NCBI GenBank assembly: GCA_045658985.1
Contig: JAZOWC010000004.1
Span: 1-64,000, forward strand
Source of the DNA: RGIG3513 sp045658985
Lineage (GTDB): Bacteria > Bacillota > Clostridia > Oscillospirales > Butyricicoccaceae
DNA length: 64,000 bases
Reading direction: 5' to 3'
The notes under the pieces were generated by a model, which did not search any database, was not told where the DNA came from, and worked only from the letters and a program-made list of their open reading frames with translations. The translations under genes and the position numbers were made by a program. This document shows, in pieces, positions 8,213 through 15,489 of the stretch (position 1 is its first letter; each line of letters begins with the position of its first letter).

Positions 8213-8749
8213 TTAGTTTGCTACTTTGACTACTGCGGGGCGCAGCAGGCGGTCGTCCATCTTGTAGCCGCGCATGAGCACCTCGGCGATCTCGTTTTCG
8301 CCCAGAGACTCATCGTCTACGTGCAGGACTGCGTTGTGGAAGTTGGGGTCAAAGCTCTCGCCCTTCTCACCGCAGGATGTGACGCGCATTTTGTCCAGGA
8401 TCTCCTGTGCCTGCTTGAGCATCATTTTTACGCCCTCGTCGGCGTTCTCCTGCATGGCGCCGCGCTCCAGATTGTCTATCAGGGGCAAAAATGCGGTGAT
8501 TGCGGCAGCTTTGCCGTCTCCAAAGACGCTCTCGCGCTCTTTGGTGGTGCGCTTGCGGTAGTTATCGTACTCTGCAAGCACTCTCTTGTACTTGTCGTCA
8601 AGATCAGAAAGCTGCTGAGCCAGCTTTTCGATCTCGGCGTTCTTTTTGTCCTTTTTGGATTCTTTTTTGGGTTTTGCTTCTTCTGCAGGCTTTTCGGTCT
8701 GTGCAGCCTCTTCTTCGGCGGTAATCTGCTTTTCGTTATCTGTGTTCAT
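8213..8749 (-). CDS. grpE: Nucleotide exchange factor GrpE
   Basis: GrpE releases ADP from DnaK. The 178-residue protein has the typical acidic/lysine-rich disordered N-terminus (about residues 1-45), a long coiled coil with RVLAEYDNYRKRT, and the C-terminal beta domain with FDPNFHNAV and VLMRGYKM. Its start lies inside the end of hrcA (14-base overlap), which indicates translational coupling; dnaK follows after 45 bases. Confidence 0.96.
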   Translation of the reverse strand: MNTDNEKQITAEEEAAQTEKPAEEAKPKKESKKDKKNAEIEKLAQQLSDLDDKYKRVLAEYDNYRKRTTKERESVFGDGKAAAITAFLPLIDNLERGAMQENADEGVKMMLKQAQEILDKMRVTSCGEKGESFDPNFHNAVLHVDDESLGENEIAEVLMRGYKMDDRLLRPAVVKVAN

Positions 8750-9782
8750 TGTTATCTCCTGTTTCGCTTATATATGGAGCAAGCTGTCTTACCGCTTGCT
8801 TGAATGCTGCAAGATGTGCGCAGGCTTTGGCATAATCCATACGGGTGGGAGCAACTATGCCGATGATGCCCTTGGTGTGGCGGTCGATATCGTAGGTGGT
8901 GAATACAAAGCTGGCGTCCTTGGCTCTGGGCTCGCCCAGCTCGGGGCCGATCTTGATGCTGATGGGCATATCCCCTGCCTCCTCAAGCATATCCATGACC
9001 TTGCCCGAATCGGACAGGTATTCCATAAGCTCTCTGGCTTTACCTGCATCCTGATACTCACGCATATTGAGCAGCTTCTCGGCGCCTTCCACGTGGACTT
9101 TGGTGCCGTCGCCCTCCCGCTCGACCTCTTCGATAAACTTGAGCACGCTGTCGGCCAGTCTGAAGGCGGGGGCATCGGTGCCCATACTGCGCGCAATAGA
9201 GGGGAGCAGATACTCAAGACGGTTTTCTGTCAGCGCAAGATTCATCGCCGTGCTCAGCATTGCCGCCGCCGAGGGGTCTACGCTCTCGTGGGAGCGGAAC
9301 ATACGGCTCTTGACCTCCGAATCGGTGATAAGCACCACGGCGTAGCTGAAGGAGTCGACGGGGATGAGCTCCACCTTCTTGACGTGGGCACCGCTGCTCT
9401 TGACCGCCGACACGGTGGTGTGGTTGGTCATAGCCGACATAACTCTGGATGCGGTGTACGCCAGATCGTCAAGTTCATGGATCTTGCTCTCCAGCTCGGC
9501 GCGGATGGCGTTGATCTCGGCGGCTATGGAGGCGCTGCGATCCATCAGCTCGTTGACATACAGTCTGTAGGCTGCGTAGGACGGCACTCTGCCTGCCGAG
9601 ACATGAGGCTTCTCTAAGTATCCCATCTCCTCAAGCTCGCTCATCTCATTGCGGATGGTTGCCGAGGATATGGGGCGGTCAAAGCTGGTTGCCAGGGATT
9701 TGGAGCCAACGGGCTCGGCGGTGTCTATATAATTCTCGACGATAGCTTTGAGTATCCTGCGCTTTCTGTCCTGCATATCCAT
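8736..9782 (-). CDS. hrcA: Heat-inducible transcription repressor HrcA
   Basis: HrcA binds CIRCE and represses the chaperone genes until GroEL is titrated by unfolded protein. The 348 residues include the N-terminal winged helix (KSLATSFDRPISSATIRNEM, about residues 28-47) and the long GAF-like inserted domain. It is the first gene of the operon, with GGGAGG seven bases before the ATG and a perfect CIRCE 25 bases upstream, so the operon represses itself. Confidence 0.96.
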   Translation of the reverse strand: MDMQDRKRRILKAIVENYIDTAEPVGSKSLATSFDRPISSATIRNEMSELEEMGYLEKPHVSAGRVPSYAAYRLYVNELMDRSASIAAEINAIRAELESKIHELDDLAYTASRVMSAMTNHTTVSAVKSSGAHVKKVELIPVDSFSYAVVLITDSEVKSRMFRSHESVDPSAAAMLSTAMNLALTENRLEYLLPSIARSMGTDAPAFRLADSVLKFIEEVEREGDGTKVHVEGAEKLLNMREYQDAGKARELMEYLSDSGKVMDMLEEAGDMPISIKIGPELGEPRAKDASFVFTTYDIDRHTKGIIGIVAPTRMDYAKACAHLAAFKQAVRQLAPYISETGDNNEHR

Positions 9783-9806
9783 AGTGCCGCCTCCCTTTTG
9801 TCTCCG

Positions 9807-9833
9807 TTAGCACTCTTTTATCCTGAGTGCTAA
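9807..9833 (-). promoter_or_regulatory. CIRCE operator of the hrcA-grpE-dnaK-dnaJ operon
   Basis: TTAGCACTC (9807-9815), nine bases, GAGTGCTAA (9825-9833): the exact CIRCE consensus. It lies between the promoter and the hrcA start. A further TTAGCACT half-site follows at 9841-9848. Confidence 0.95.
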
Positions 9834-9837
9834 CTAT

Positions 9838-9865
9838 AGTTTAGCACTTTTTTCCTTTATGTCAA
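9838..9865 (-). promoter_or_regulatory. Promoter of the dnaK operon
   Basis: On the minus strand TTGACA (9860-9865), 16 bases, then TAAACT (9838-9843). The -10 box overlaps the extra CIRCE half-site at 9841-9848, and the CIRCE itself covers the expected start of transcription. Confidence 0.75.
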
Positions 9866-9927
9866 TAGTTTTTGCTCAAAAATATATGAACAGTCTGTTT
9901 CTTTTTCACCCGCGGTGCTCAAGTGCT

Positions 9928-9957
9928 AAAAAAAGAGCCTCCCGAGGCTCTTTTTTT
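9928..9957. terminator. Bidirectional terminator downstream of tadA
   Basis: AGAGCCT (9934-9940) pairs with AGGCTCT (9945-9951), flanked by a run of A on the left and T on the right, so it can act on both strands. It closes the tadA transcript. Confidence 0.8.
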
Positions 9958-10004
9958 GTATACATATTATATATTATGCAATTATGTCCGTATATATTAT
10001 GCCT

Positions 10005-10448
10005 TCATCTCAATTTTGCAAAGAAGTCTTTGAGCACCTGCGCGCATTCTTCTGCCATAAATCCGCCGTACAGTCTGGGTTTGAAGCCGAAAGCTTCTTC
10101 AAAAATATTGATAACTCCGCCGCAGGCACCCATATTGGTGTCGGTAGCGCCAAACACCACCTCGTCGATACCCGCATTGAGGATAGCACCTGCACACATG
10201 GGGCAGGGCTCGAGGGTGACGTACATGGTACATCCGCCGAGACGGCGGTTGCGCATGGCAAAGCAGGCGTTGTCTATAGCCAGTATTTCGGCGTGATGGA
10301 GGGCGTTCTGGGTCTCCTCACGGCGGTTTCTGCCCTCGGCTACGATGATGCCGTTACGGACTATAACGCAGCCAACCGGTACTTCACCCTCGGCGGCGGC
10401 ATCGTGAGCAAGCTTGAGCGCCCGCTCCATAAAAAATTTTTCAGGCAC
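10005..10448 (-). CDS. tadA: tRNA-specific adenosine deaminase TadA
   Basis: TadA converts A34 of tRNA-Arg(ACG) to inosine. The 147-residue protein carries the cytidine-deaminase-fold zinc motif: HAE at 52-54 (catalytic Glu54) and PCPMC with Cys82 and Cys85. The length is family-typical. It is monocistronic, divergent from the editing-domain gene at 10508, with a terminator after it. Confidence 0.95.
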   Translation of the reverse strand: MPEKFFMERALKLAHDAAAEGEVPVGCVIVRNGIIVAEGRNRREETQNALHHAEILAIDNACFAMRNRRLGGCTMYVTLEPCPMCAGAILNAGIDEVVFGATDTNMGACGGVINIFEEAFGFKPRLYGGFMAEECAQVLKDFFAKLR

Positions 10449-10507
10449 AAAAAATCCCCCTTTGACACTTGTTGGTGTTTGAGATATTATATATATCGGT
10501 GATAAGA

Positions 10508-10996
10508 ATGGAAAACAGCAAAAAAATCATAGACGCTCTGAACGATGCAAATATAGCCTATGAGCATCACACCCACGCGCCGTTACACAACGTACTTGAC
10601 CGCAAGCCGCTGGGGCTGGATTACGGCGGCAAGGTGTGCAAGAATCTGCTCATTACCACACGCAACGAGGCACGGTTTTTGCTGTGTATGCTGCCCGCCG
10701 ACAAAGAAGCCGATCTCAAAACTATGCGCGATGAGTTCCACACCGCACGGCTGTGCTTTGCAAGCGACGAGGCGCTGCTGCGCCTGCTGGATCAGGTAAA
10801 AGGCAGCGTCGGCGTGCTCAGCGCCATCAACGACTCAGACAACCGCGTGGAGATCGTGCTGGACAGCGTGCTCAAAGACGCCGCACGCATCGCCATGCAT
10901 CCCGGTGTGATCACCGAGACGGTGGTCATGTCGGGCAGCGAGCTTGAGCGGTTTGTGCTGGGCCTCTGTAAAACCCTGCATTATTTTGATTTTTGA
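10508..10996 (+). CDS. YbaK/ProXp-type aminoacyl-tRNA editing domain protein
   Basis: This 162-residue free-standing editing domain is of the prolyl-tRNA deacylase type (ProXp-ala/PrdX), shown by YEHHTHAPLHNV near the N-terminus, KVCKNLLI, ARFLLCMLPADK and the late RIAMHPGVITETVVMSG segment. Such proteins hydrolyse Ala-tRNA(Pro). I start at ATG 10508 after GGTGAT rather than at an upstream in-frame codon. It converges on the flavin reductase gene and overlaps its 3' end by 16 bases. A second, different YbaK-family protein is at 32418. Confidence 0.85.
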   Translation: MENSKKIIDALNDANIAYEHHTHAPLHNVLDRKPLGLDYGGKVCKNLLITTRNEARFLLCMLPADKEADLKTMRDEFHTARLCFASDEALLRLLDQVKGSVGVLSAINDSDNRVEIVLDSVLKDAARIAMHPGVITETVVMSGSELERFVLGLCKTLHYFDF

Positions 10997-11595
10997 GTTT
11001 TCTGAGGCTTTTTGGCCGACCGTTTTTTTGCGGTCGGCTTTTTTCGTACAGAAAATCCGAAGGTACCCAGCGCCTCGCCGGGTGCAAAATAGGAGCCGTG
11101 GGCGTAGCTGAGCAGGTTGCACCGCTCGATCATCAGGCGGCCTGTTCTGTCCAGATACTGCTCGTCCACCCTGACGACGACTATGTCGGCCAAAAACATA
11201 TCGTGGCTGCCCAGACGTTTGATGTCAAACACCTTGCACTCAAGGCTGATGGGACACTGGGCTATGGAGGGGGCGGAGACTTTGACACCCTCCTCGGGTG
11301 TCAGATTGCAGAGCTTGAACTTGTCGGTGTCTCTGCCCGACTTGACGCCGCAGAGATCGGTCTCACGCACCAGCGACGCGCCCGGCAGATTGATGACAAA
11401 CTCTCTGTGCTGTTCTATGATGCCGTGCGAGTACCGCTCGGGGCGGATGGACACGTATGTACGGGGCGGCTTGGAGCATATTATGCCTGTCCACGCCGCT
11501 GTCAGCACGTTGGGAGCCTCAAGCGTGCCGCAGGAGACCAATGCAGGGGGTACGGGAGCAAGCAGGCTTGCGCCCTCCCACGTAACTTTTGACAT
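10981..11595 (-). CDS. Flavin reductase-like FMN-binding protein with a basic tail
   Basis: The 204-residue protein has the flavin-reductase-like fold (PVPPALVSCGT, NVLTAAWTGIICSKPP, FVINLPGASLV), typical of FMN-binding proteins that reduce flavins or act as flavoredoxins in anaerobes. Start ATG 11595 follows GGGAGG. The last 20 residues are Lys/Arg-rich and are encoded across a GC hairpin with a T-tract that terminates the opposing gene, so the tail may be a by-product of the overlap. The redox partner is unknown. Confidence 0.85.
   Translation of the reverse strand: MSKVTWEGASLLAPVPPALVSCGTLEAPNVLTAAWTGIICSKPPRTYVSIRPERYSHGIIEQHREFVINLPGASLVRETDLCGVKSGRDTDKFKLCNLTPEEGVKVSAPSIAQCPISLECKVFDIKRLGSHDMFLADIVVVRVDEQYLDRTGRLMIERCNLLSYAHGSYFAPGEALGTFGFSVRKKPTAKKRSAKKPQKTQKSK
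11015..11044 (+). terminator. Terminator of the editing-domain gene, inside the opposing coding region
   Basis: GCCGACCG (11015-11022) pairs with CGGTCGGC (11031-11038) followed by six T. It lies 18 bases past the plus-strand stop at 10996 and within the last 20 codons of the minus-strand flavin reductase. Confidence 0.8.
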
Positions 11596-11671
11596 ATCTA
11601 TACCTCCCAAAATCTCAGACGGAGCACGGGTTTGCTGCGCAAACCGCCGCTCCGGCACATAGCTAAAGCTA

Positions 11672-11855
11672 TCCCCCGACGGGAAACATGGATCACGTTA
11701 AATAACCCGCTCTCGCAGGTGGGTCCGCTGCTTATCCTTTACAGTACTCCCAACTTCGGCTTGCGCCGGAGGTCTGCACATGGGGAGAAGACTCCGCAGT
11801 CCCTTTTAACACTTTGTAGGTTAAATAAAGTCGATCCATATCCCCCGTCGGGGGA
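11672..11855. repeat. MITE-like element with 22-bp terminal inverted repeats
   Basis: The ends 11672-11693 and 11834-11855 are inverted copies matching at 19 of 22 positions, each with CCCGTCGGGGGA at the outer edge and ATCCAT at the inner edge. The 184-base body has no convincing ORF and fills most of the gap between two minus-strand genes. The size and inverted ends resemble a miniature transposable element; no matching transposase is in the window. Confidence 0.5.
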
Positions 11856-11877
11856 CAGTCAGGCAAATATCGGTGAA

Positions 11878-12180
11878 TTAATAGCCTTCTTTTTTGGCTT
11901 CCTTCTCGTCCTCAAAGGTCTCCTCAAGGCGCTCGGAGAAGATCTGGAACATCTCATCCAGTTCGTCCTCATCGTCCAGAGTGACAAGGATATCCTCGCC
12001 GTCTTCTTTCTCGACCTTCATGATGATGAGCTCATAGCTCTCCTCAAGCTTCATCTCGGCGGGGATGAATGCCATATAGATGTTGTCGTTGTATTCTACT
12101 GTATCCAGATGCTCAAGTTCGACTTCCACGCCGTTCTCATCGGTGAGAACAACATAATCGTTGCCGTATTCTTCGCTCAT
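11878..12180 (-). CDS. DUF1292 family protein
   Basis: A very acidic 100-residue protein of the DUF1292 (YrzB-like) family: VVLTDENGVEVELEHLDTVEYNDNIYMAFIPAE, then KVEKEDGEDILVTLDDEDELDEMFQIF and an acidic helical tail. The family is common in Firmicutes and its role is not known. GGAGGAAGTAAAA precedes the ATG. It is followed on the transcript by the MITE-like element and lies upstream of the flavin reductase gene. Confidence 0.88.
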   Translation of the reverse strand: MSEEYGNDYVVLTDENGVEVELEHLDTVEYNDNIYMAFIPAEMKLEESYELIIMKVEKEDGEDILVTLDDEDELDEMFQIFSERLEETFEDEKEAKKEGY

Positions 12181-12264
12181 TTTTACTTCCTCCGTTTTGC
12201 TTTGTGTGCTTATGTTTCTATATTATTATAATATCACGGAATTATTACTTCATTCAAGTATTTT

Positions 12265-13350
12265 TTATTGGCCCGGCTCGGTTTTATACTTTGTGCGGCA
12301 AAAGGCGGCCGCCGCAAGCAGACCGACGACGCCCGAGACCAGCTTGCCCACCATAAACGCAGGCACGGCCGTAGAATCGAATGCCATGGTGAATGCCAGC
12401 TGACCGCCGAACACGAATGCCGCCGACACGGCGAATGCCGAGTTGAGCACCACGCCTTTTTTGCCCATTCCGTTCATGCTCTCATAGGTGGTGATGCTTG
12501 TGACCAGCGTGGACAAAAATCCCATAGTCTCCCTCTCGCTGATGCCTGCGGCTTTGCCCACCGCTCTGAGGGGGCGGCTGAGCAGTCTGGACACCACCGC
12601 CATAAGGGGGAAGGCGCCCGCAAGCACCACTACCGCGCCGAAGCAGATCTGCCCCGCCTCGGCCATGCTGCCGAGATTGTCAAGGAGTCTGACGCCTGCA
12701 AAATGCTCCAGTATACCGAGCATCAATCCTATTGTAATGAGAGTTTTGATGAATATACCGAAGATCTTGAATATTTTCACCGTAAGCTCGGAAGCAAATA
12801 TCAGACCACAGGCAATAATCGCCGAAAAAACAAGCAGAGGCAGCATATCGAGCAGCAGCTCAAGAGGCTTGACTCCCAGCATAAATCCCGACACGATGCA
12901 GCCTGCGGGGATGGCGGCAATACCGCAGGCCATACCCAAAAACAGCTCTCTGTGCAGGTCTTTTTTTACCATAGTCAGAGCAACGGGGATTGTAAAAGAC
13001 ACCGTGCAGCCCATCATGGACGACACTACCATTCCGTTGAGCTTGCCCACGGCTGTGTCTCTCGCCACCTCGTACGCCACCGACGAGCCGCCCATATCGC
13101 ATGCAAACAGCGATGCGGGGATAATGGAGGGATCAATGTGCAGTACTCTGTAGATAAAACCGAACACCGGCTCAAGCAGGTCGGCAATGACCGGTGCAAG
13201 CACGATCATACCGATCATCGACAGAGCTATGCTGCCGAATATCATAAAGCCTTTTTCAAACTCCCTGCCCAGCCCAAAGCGGCTGCCGAACAGTCTGTCC
13301 AACGCGCCCAGCAGAGCAAACACAAGCATTATTGCCGAAATCCCGTTCAT
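12265..13350 (-). CDS. eutH: EutH-like ethanolamine/amine transporter
   Basis: This 361-residue protein with about ten membrane segments matches the EutH family: the N-terminal AIMLVFALLGALDRLFGSRFGLGREFEKGF and the CDMGGSSVAYEVA segment (around residues 85-97) are characteristic. EutH imports ethanolamine at low external concentration. No other eut genes are in the window, so it may act on ethanolamine supplied to enzymes encoded elsewhere, or on another small amine. AAGGGG precedes the ATG. It is divergent from the infC operon. Confidence 0.85.
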   Translation of the reverse strand: MNGISAIMLVFALLGALDRLFGSRFGLGREFEKGFMIFGSIALSMIGMIVLAPVIADLLEPVFGFIYRVLHIDPSIIPASLFACDMGGSSVAYEVARDTAVGKLNGMVVSSMMGCTVSFTIPVALTMVKKDLHRELFLGMACGIAAIPAGCIVSGFMLGVKPLELLLDMLPLLVFSAIIACGLIFASELTVKIFKIFGIFIKTLITIGLMLGILEHFAGVRLLDNLGSMAEAGQICFGAVVVLAGAFPLMAVVSRLLSRPLRAVGKAAGISERETMGFLSTLVTSITTYESMNGMGKKGVVLNSAFAVSAAFVFGGQLAFTMAFDSTAVPAFMVGKLVSGVVGLLAAAAFCRTKYKTEPGQ

Positions 13351-13480
13351 TTATGTAAATCCCCTTCCCGTCAAAAAAAGCTTTATTATTGACAAAATAC
13401 ATTATATAACATACAGGAACAGATAGCAAACGCATGTTTGTCATAGTTAAAATAATTTTTTGTAATACCCTGTTTGATGC

Positions 13481-13509
13481 TTGACAAAATAGCCGGTATC
13501 TGTTATACT
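13481..13509 (+). promoter_or_regulatory. Promoter of infC-rpmI-rplT
   Basis: TTGACA (13481-13486), 17 bases, TATACT (13504-13509). The expected transcript start near 13516 gives a leader of about 150 bases. Confidence 0.8.
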
Positions 13510-13514
13510 TTTGG

Positions 13515-13645
13515 AGACAACAAAGAAGGGCATTAGACCGTCCTCACCTCAATCCATAGAGAAGAGGTCAATATCAGGGAAACAAGGCGCATTGCGTCTT
13601 CCTTATATTGCAGACGGTTTTTATGTAAAAACCGCCTTTTTTGAT
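13515..13645 (+). promoter_or_regulatory. Leader of infC-rpmI-rplT with an attenuator (L20-type leader)
   Basis: The leader ends in an intrinsic terminator: CGGTTTTT (13615-13622) pairs with AAAAACCG (13627-13634) and is followed by six T (13637-13642), upstream of the infC ribosome binding site. In Firmicutes this operon is regulated by L20 binding its leader and promoting termination; position and terminator fit that model, but I cannot confirm the L20-binding fold by eye. Confidence 0.7.
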
Positions 13646-13665
13646 TTTTACGGAGGTGTTCTAAC

Positions 13666-14181
13666 ATTAGCACTCAGGAATATCAGATCAACGAAGAGAT
13701 CTTAGACAAAGAAGTCCGACTTATTGACAGCGACGGCGCACAGCTGGGTATCGTTGACATCGCCACCGCTCAGGCAAAAGCCGACGAGCGCGGCCTCGAT
13801 CTGGTCAAGATCGCCCCCACCGCTCAGCCCCCCGTCTGCCGCGTTATGGATTACGGCAAGTTCCGCTTCGAGCAGACCAAGAAGGAGAAGGAAGCACGCC
13901 GCAATCAGAAGGTTGTGGACATCAAGGAAGTCCGCCTTTCTGCTAAGATCGACGTTCACGATTTTGAAGTCAGGGTCAAGAGTGCCCAGAAGTTCCTGAC
14001 CGGCGGCGACAAGGTCAAGGCCTCTATCCGTTTCCGCGGCAGAGAGATGGCTCACACAGACATCGGTCTGGCCGTTATGGAGCGTTTTGCCGACGCACTG
14101 ACCGAGTACGGCACAGTAGAGAAGCCCGCCAAGCTGGAAGGCCGCCAGATGCTTATGTTCCTGGCACCCTCGAAGAAATAA
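13666..14181 (+). CDS. infC: Translation initiation factor IF-3, with an AUU start codon
   Basis: IF-3 keeps ribosomal subunits apart and proofreads the start codon. The frame reads QINEEILDKEVRLIDSDG at the N-terminus, then VCRVMDYGKFRFEQ and KEVRLSAKIDVHDFEVR with the C-terminal domain, 171 residues. No ATG, GTG or TTG lies in frame near the ribosome binding site GGAGGT (13652-13657); ATT at 13666, eight bases after it, is the only sensible start. AUU starts on infC are known in E. coli, where they allow IF-3 to repress itself. The first in-frame ATG is codon 61, inside the conserved fold. Confidence 0.93.
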   Translation: MSTQEYQINEEILDKEVRLIDSDGAQLGIVDIATAQAKADERGLDLVKIAPTAQPPVCRVMDYGKFRFEQTKKEKEARRNQKVVDIKEVRLSAKIDVHDFEVRVKSAQKFLTGGDKVKASIRFRGREMAHTDIGLAVMERFADALTEYGTVEKPAKLEGRQMLMFLAPSKK

Positions 14182-14231
14182 AACAGTAAAATTAAGCCTT
14201 TGGCTTTTAACACAAGGAAGGAGCAAAAACC

Positions 14232-14429
14232 ATGCCGAAAATCAAGACACATTCCGGCGCAAAGAAAAGATTTTCCGTTACCAAGAGCGGCAAAGTCAAA
14301 AGAGCAAAGATGAACCGCCGTCACATCCTTAACAAGATGACCACCAAGCGCAAGAGAGGTCTGCGTAAGGCTGCTTACGCCGATCAGACCAATGTAGCAC
14401 AGATCAAGAGATTGATCCCCTACATGTAA
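14232..14429 (+). CDS. rpmI: 50S ribosomal protein L35
   Basis: A 65-residue very basic protein with the L35 signature MPKIKTHSGAKKRFSVT and the HILNKMTTKRKRGLR segment. It sits 50 bases after infC and 26 before rplT, the standard order. AAGGAAGGAG lies upstream of the ATG. Confidence 0.97.
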   Translation: MPKIKTHSGAKKRFSVTKSGKVKRAKMNRRHILNKMTTKRKRGLRKAAYADQTNVAQIKRLIPYM

Positions 14430-14455
14430 TTAAGGATTAAGGAGGGTTATTTAAG

Positions 14456-14809
14456 ATGGCAAGAGTAAAAGGCGCAATGATGACGCGCAAAAGAAGAAAG
14501 AAAATAATCAAGCTGGCCAAGGGCTACTGGGGTGCCAAGAAGAATCGCTTTAAGATGGCTAACCAGCAGGTTATGAAGTCTCTGTCCTACGCATACGTAG
14601 GCCGTAAGCTGAAGAAGCGTGACTTCCGCCGCCTGTGGATCACCCGTATCTCCGCTGCTTGCGCTGCAAACGGCATCAACTACTCCCGTTTCATGAACGG
14701 CCTGAAGAAGGCAGGCATCGAGCTCAACCGCAAGATGCTGGCTGAGATCGCTGTAAGCGACGCTGCTGCTTTCACCGCACTGGTAGAAAAGGCAAAGGCT
14801 GCTCTGTAA
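14456..14809 (+). CDS. rplT: 50S ribosomal protein L20
   Basis: The 117-residue protein shows RRKKIIKLAKGYWGAKKNRF and the DFRRLWITRISAACAANGINYSRFMNGL segment of L20, which is needed early in 50S assembly and in many Firmicutes also represses its own operon. AAGGAGGG precedes the ATG. A strong terminator follows after about 14 bases. Confidence 0.98.
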   Translation: MARVKGAMMTRKRRKKIIKLAKGYWGAKKNRFKMANQQVMKSLSYAYVGRKLKKRDFRRLWITRISAACAANGINYSRFMNGLKKAGIELNRKMLAEIAVSDAAAFTALVEKAKAAL

Positions 14810-14823
14810 GAATAAAATATTAT

Positions 14824-14855
14824 TGCCCGAGGGTTTCCCTCGGGCAGTTTTATTT
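14824..14855 (+). terminator. Terminator of infC-rpmI-rplT
   Basis: TGCCCGAGGG (14824-14833) pairs perfectly with CCCTCGGGCA (14837-14846) over a three-base loop, followed by GTTTTATTTTT. Confidence 0.9.
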
Positions 14856-14892
14856 TTGCAGCCGACAAATTATATTATCTCGTGCAAATGGT

Positions 14893-14926
14893 ACACCGAT
14901 CGGTTGATATACCAACCGACCGGTGT
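14893..14926. repeat. 14-bp inverted repeat between rplT and the 44-residue gene
   Basis: Bases 14893-14906 and 14913-14926 are inverted copies with one mismatch (ACACCG and TCGGTTG blocks). Only a short T-rich stretch follows on the plus side. It may be a weak terminator of the convergent small gene or an operator-like palindrome; the sequence does not decide. Confidence 0.55.
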
Positions 14927-14956
14927 TGTTTTGCTCAGTTGCTTGCAGTCGACACA

Positions 14957-15091
14957 TCATGCCATACATTTGGCTAAAATAAGAATTACCACAAACCAGA
15001 ATACTACCATAAAGATTTTGCTTCCGCAGCCGGGAGCTTCTTCGATCTCAATTTTTCCGTTGCCTTTGTCTGTAACCTGATATTCCGCCAT
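14957..15091 (-). CDS. 44-residue single-pass membrane peptide, undescribed
   Basis: The product begins MAEYQVTDKGNGKIEIEEAP, has a Gly-Cys-Gly turn, and ends in a hydrophobic segment of about 16 residues (FMVVFWFVVILILA) closing with KCMA. Support for a real gene: AGAGGAG eight bases before the ATG, and a consensus promoter 52 bases upstream (15143-15171). It is divergent from the XRE regulator at 15244. The N-terminus is acidic and the single helix predicts a membrane-anchored micropeptide. I recognise no family; a toxin, a regulatory micropeptide and a spore-specific protein are all possible. Confidence 0.75.
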   Translation of the reverse strand: MAEYQVTDKGNGKIEIEEAPGCGSKIFMVVFWFVVILILAKCMA

Positions 15092-15142
15092 CTTATCTAC
15101 TCCTCTTTCCTAATGTTTTCAAGTTTTTAACCTCACAATCGC

Positions 15143-15171
15143 ATTATACACTCATCTTTGACTTGTGTCAA
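15143..15171 (-). promoter_or_regulatory. Consensus promoter of the 44-residue peptide gene, with an overlapping inverted repeat
   Basis: On the minus strand TTGACA (15166-15171), 17 bases, TATAAT (15143-15148): a perfect match. CTTGTGT (15162-15168) and ACACAAG (15189-15195) form an inverted pair around the -35 region, a possible operator for the adjacent XRE protein. Confidence 0.85.
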
Positions 15172-15243
15172 TAGTCATAATGCTTGTAACACAAGGTTTA
15201 TTCCTATTAAAAAACTGCATACACTATTAACTGAGGTGAGTGT

Positions 15244-15471
15244 ATGAACAAGGAATACAAAGAAAATTACCGCAAGTTGGGTCTTAACATTGCCTACTAC
15301 CGCAAGGATCGCGGATATACCCAGATGCAGCTTGCCGAGCTTTTGGATATCGACCGCAGCCATATGAGCGCTATAGAGTTGGCAACAGTTGGGGTATCTC
15401 TTGACATATTATTTAAGCTTTGTGAGGTTTTGGCAGTATCACCAAAAGATCTGTTTGATTTTAGAGGGTAG
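15244..15471 (+). CDS. Small XRE-family helix-turn-helix regulator
   Basis: The 75-residue protein is almost entirely one HTH_3 domain: LGLNIAYYRKDRGYTQMQLAELLDIDRSHMSAIELATVGVSLDILFKLCEVLAV, with QMQLAELL and RSHMSAIE as the two DNA-reading helices. No effector domain is present. GAGGTGAGTGT precedes the ATG. Its neighbour, divergently transcribed with 152 bases between starts, is the 44-residue membrane peptide, which it may regulate (inference). Confidence 0.88.
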   Translation: MNKEYKENYRKLGLNIAYYRKDRGYTQMQLAELLDIDRSHMSAIELATVGVSLDILFKLCEVLAVSPKDLFDFRG

Positions 15472-15489
15472 TCACAGCAATACTGTGCA

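Noticed and set aside
12268..13392. A 374-codon open frame opposite eutH
   Set aside because: His/Arg/Gln-rich shadow translation typical of antisense to a membrane protein gene; no ribosome binding site.
14893..14926. Inverted repeat considered as a TetR-type operator
   Set aside because: No TetR-family gene is nearby and the site lies between convergent 3' ends, so a terminator-like or structural role is at least as likely.
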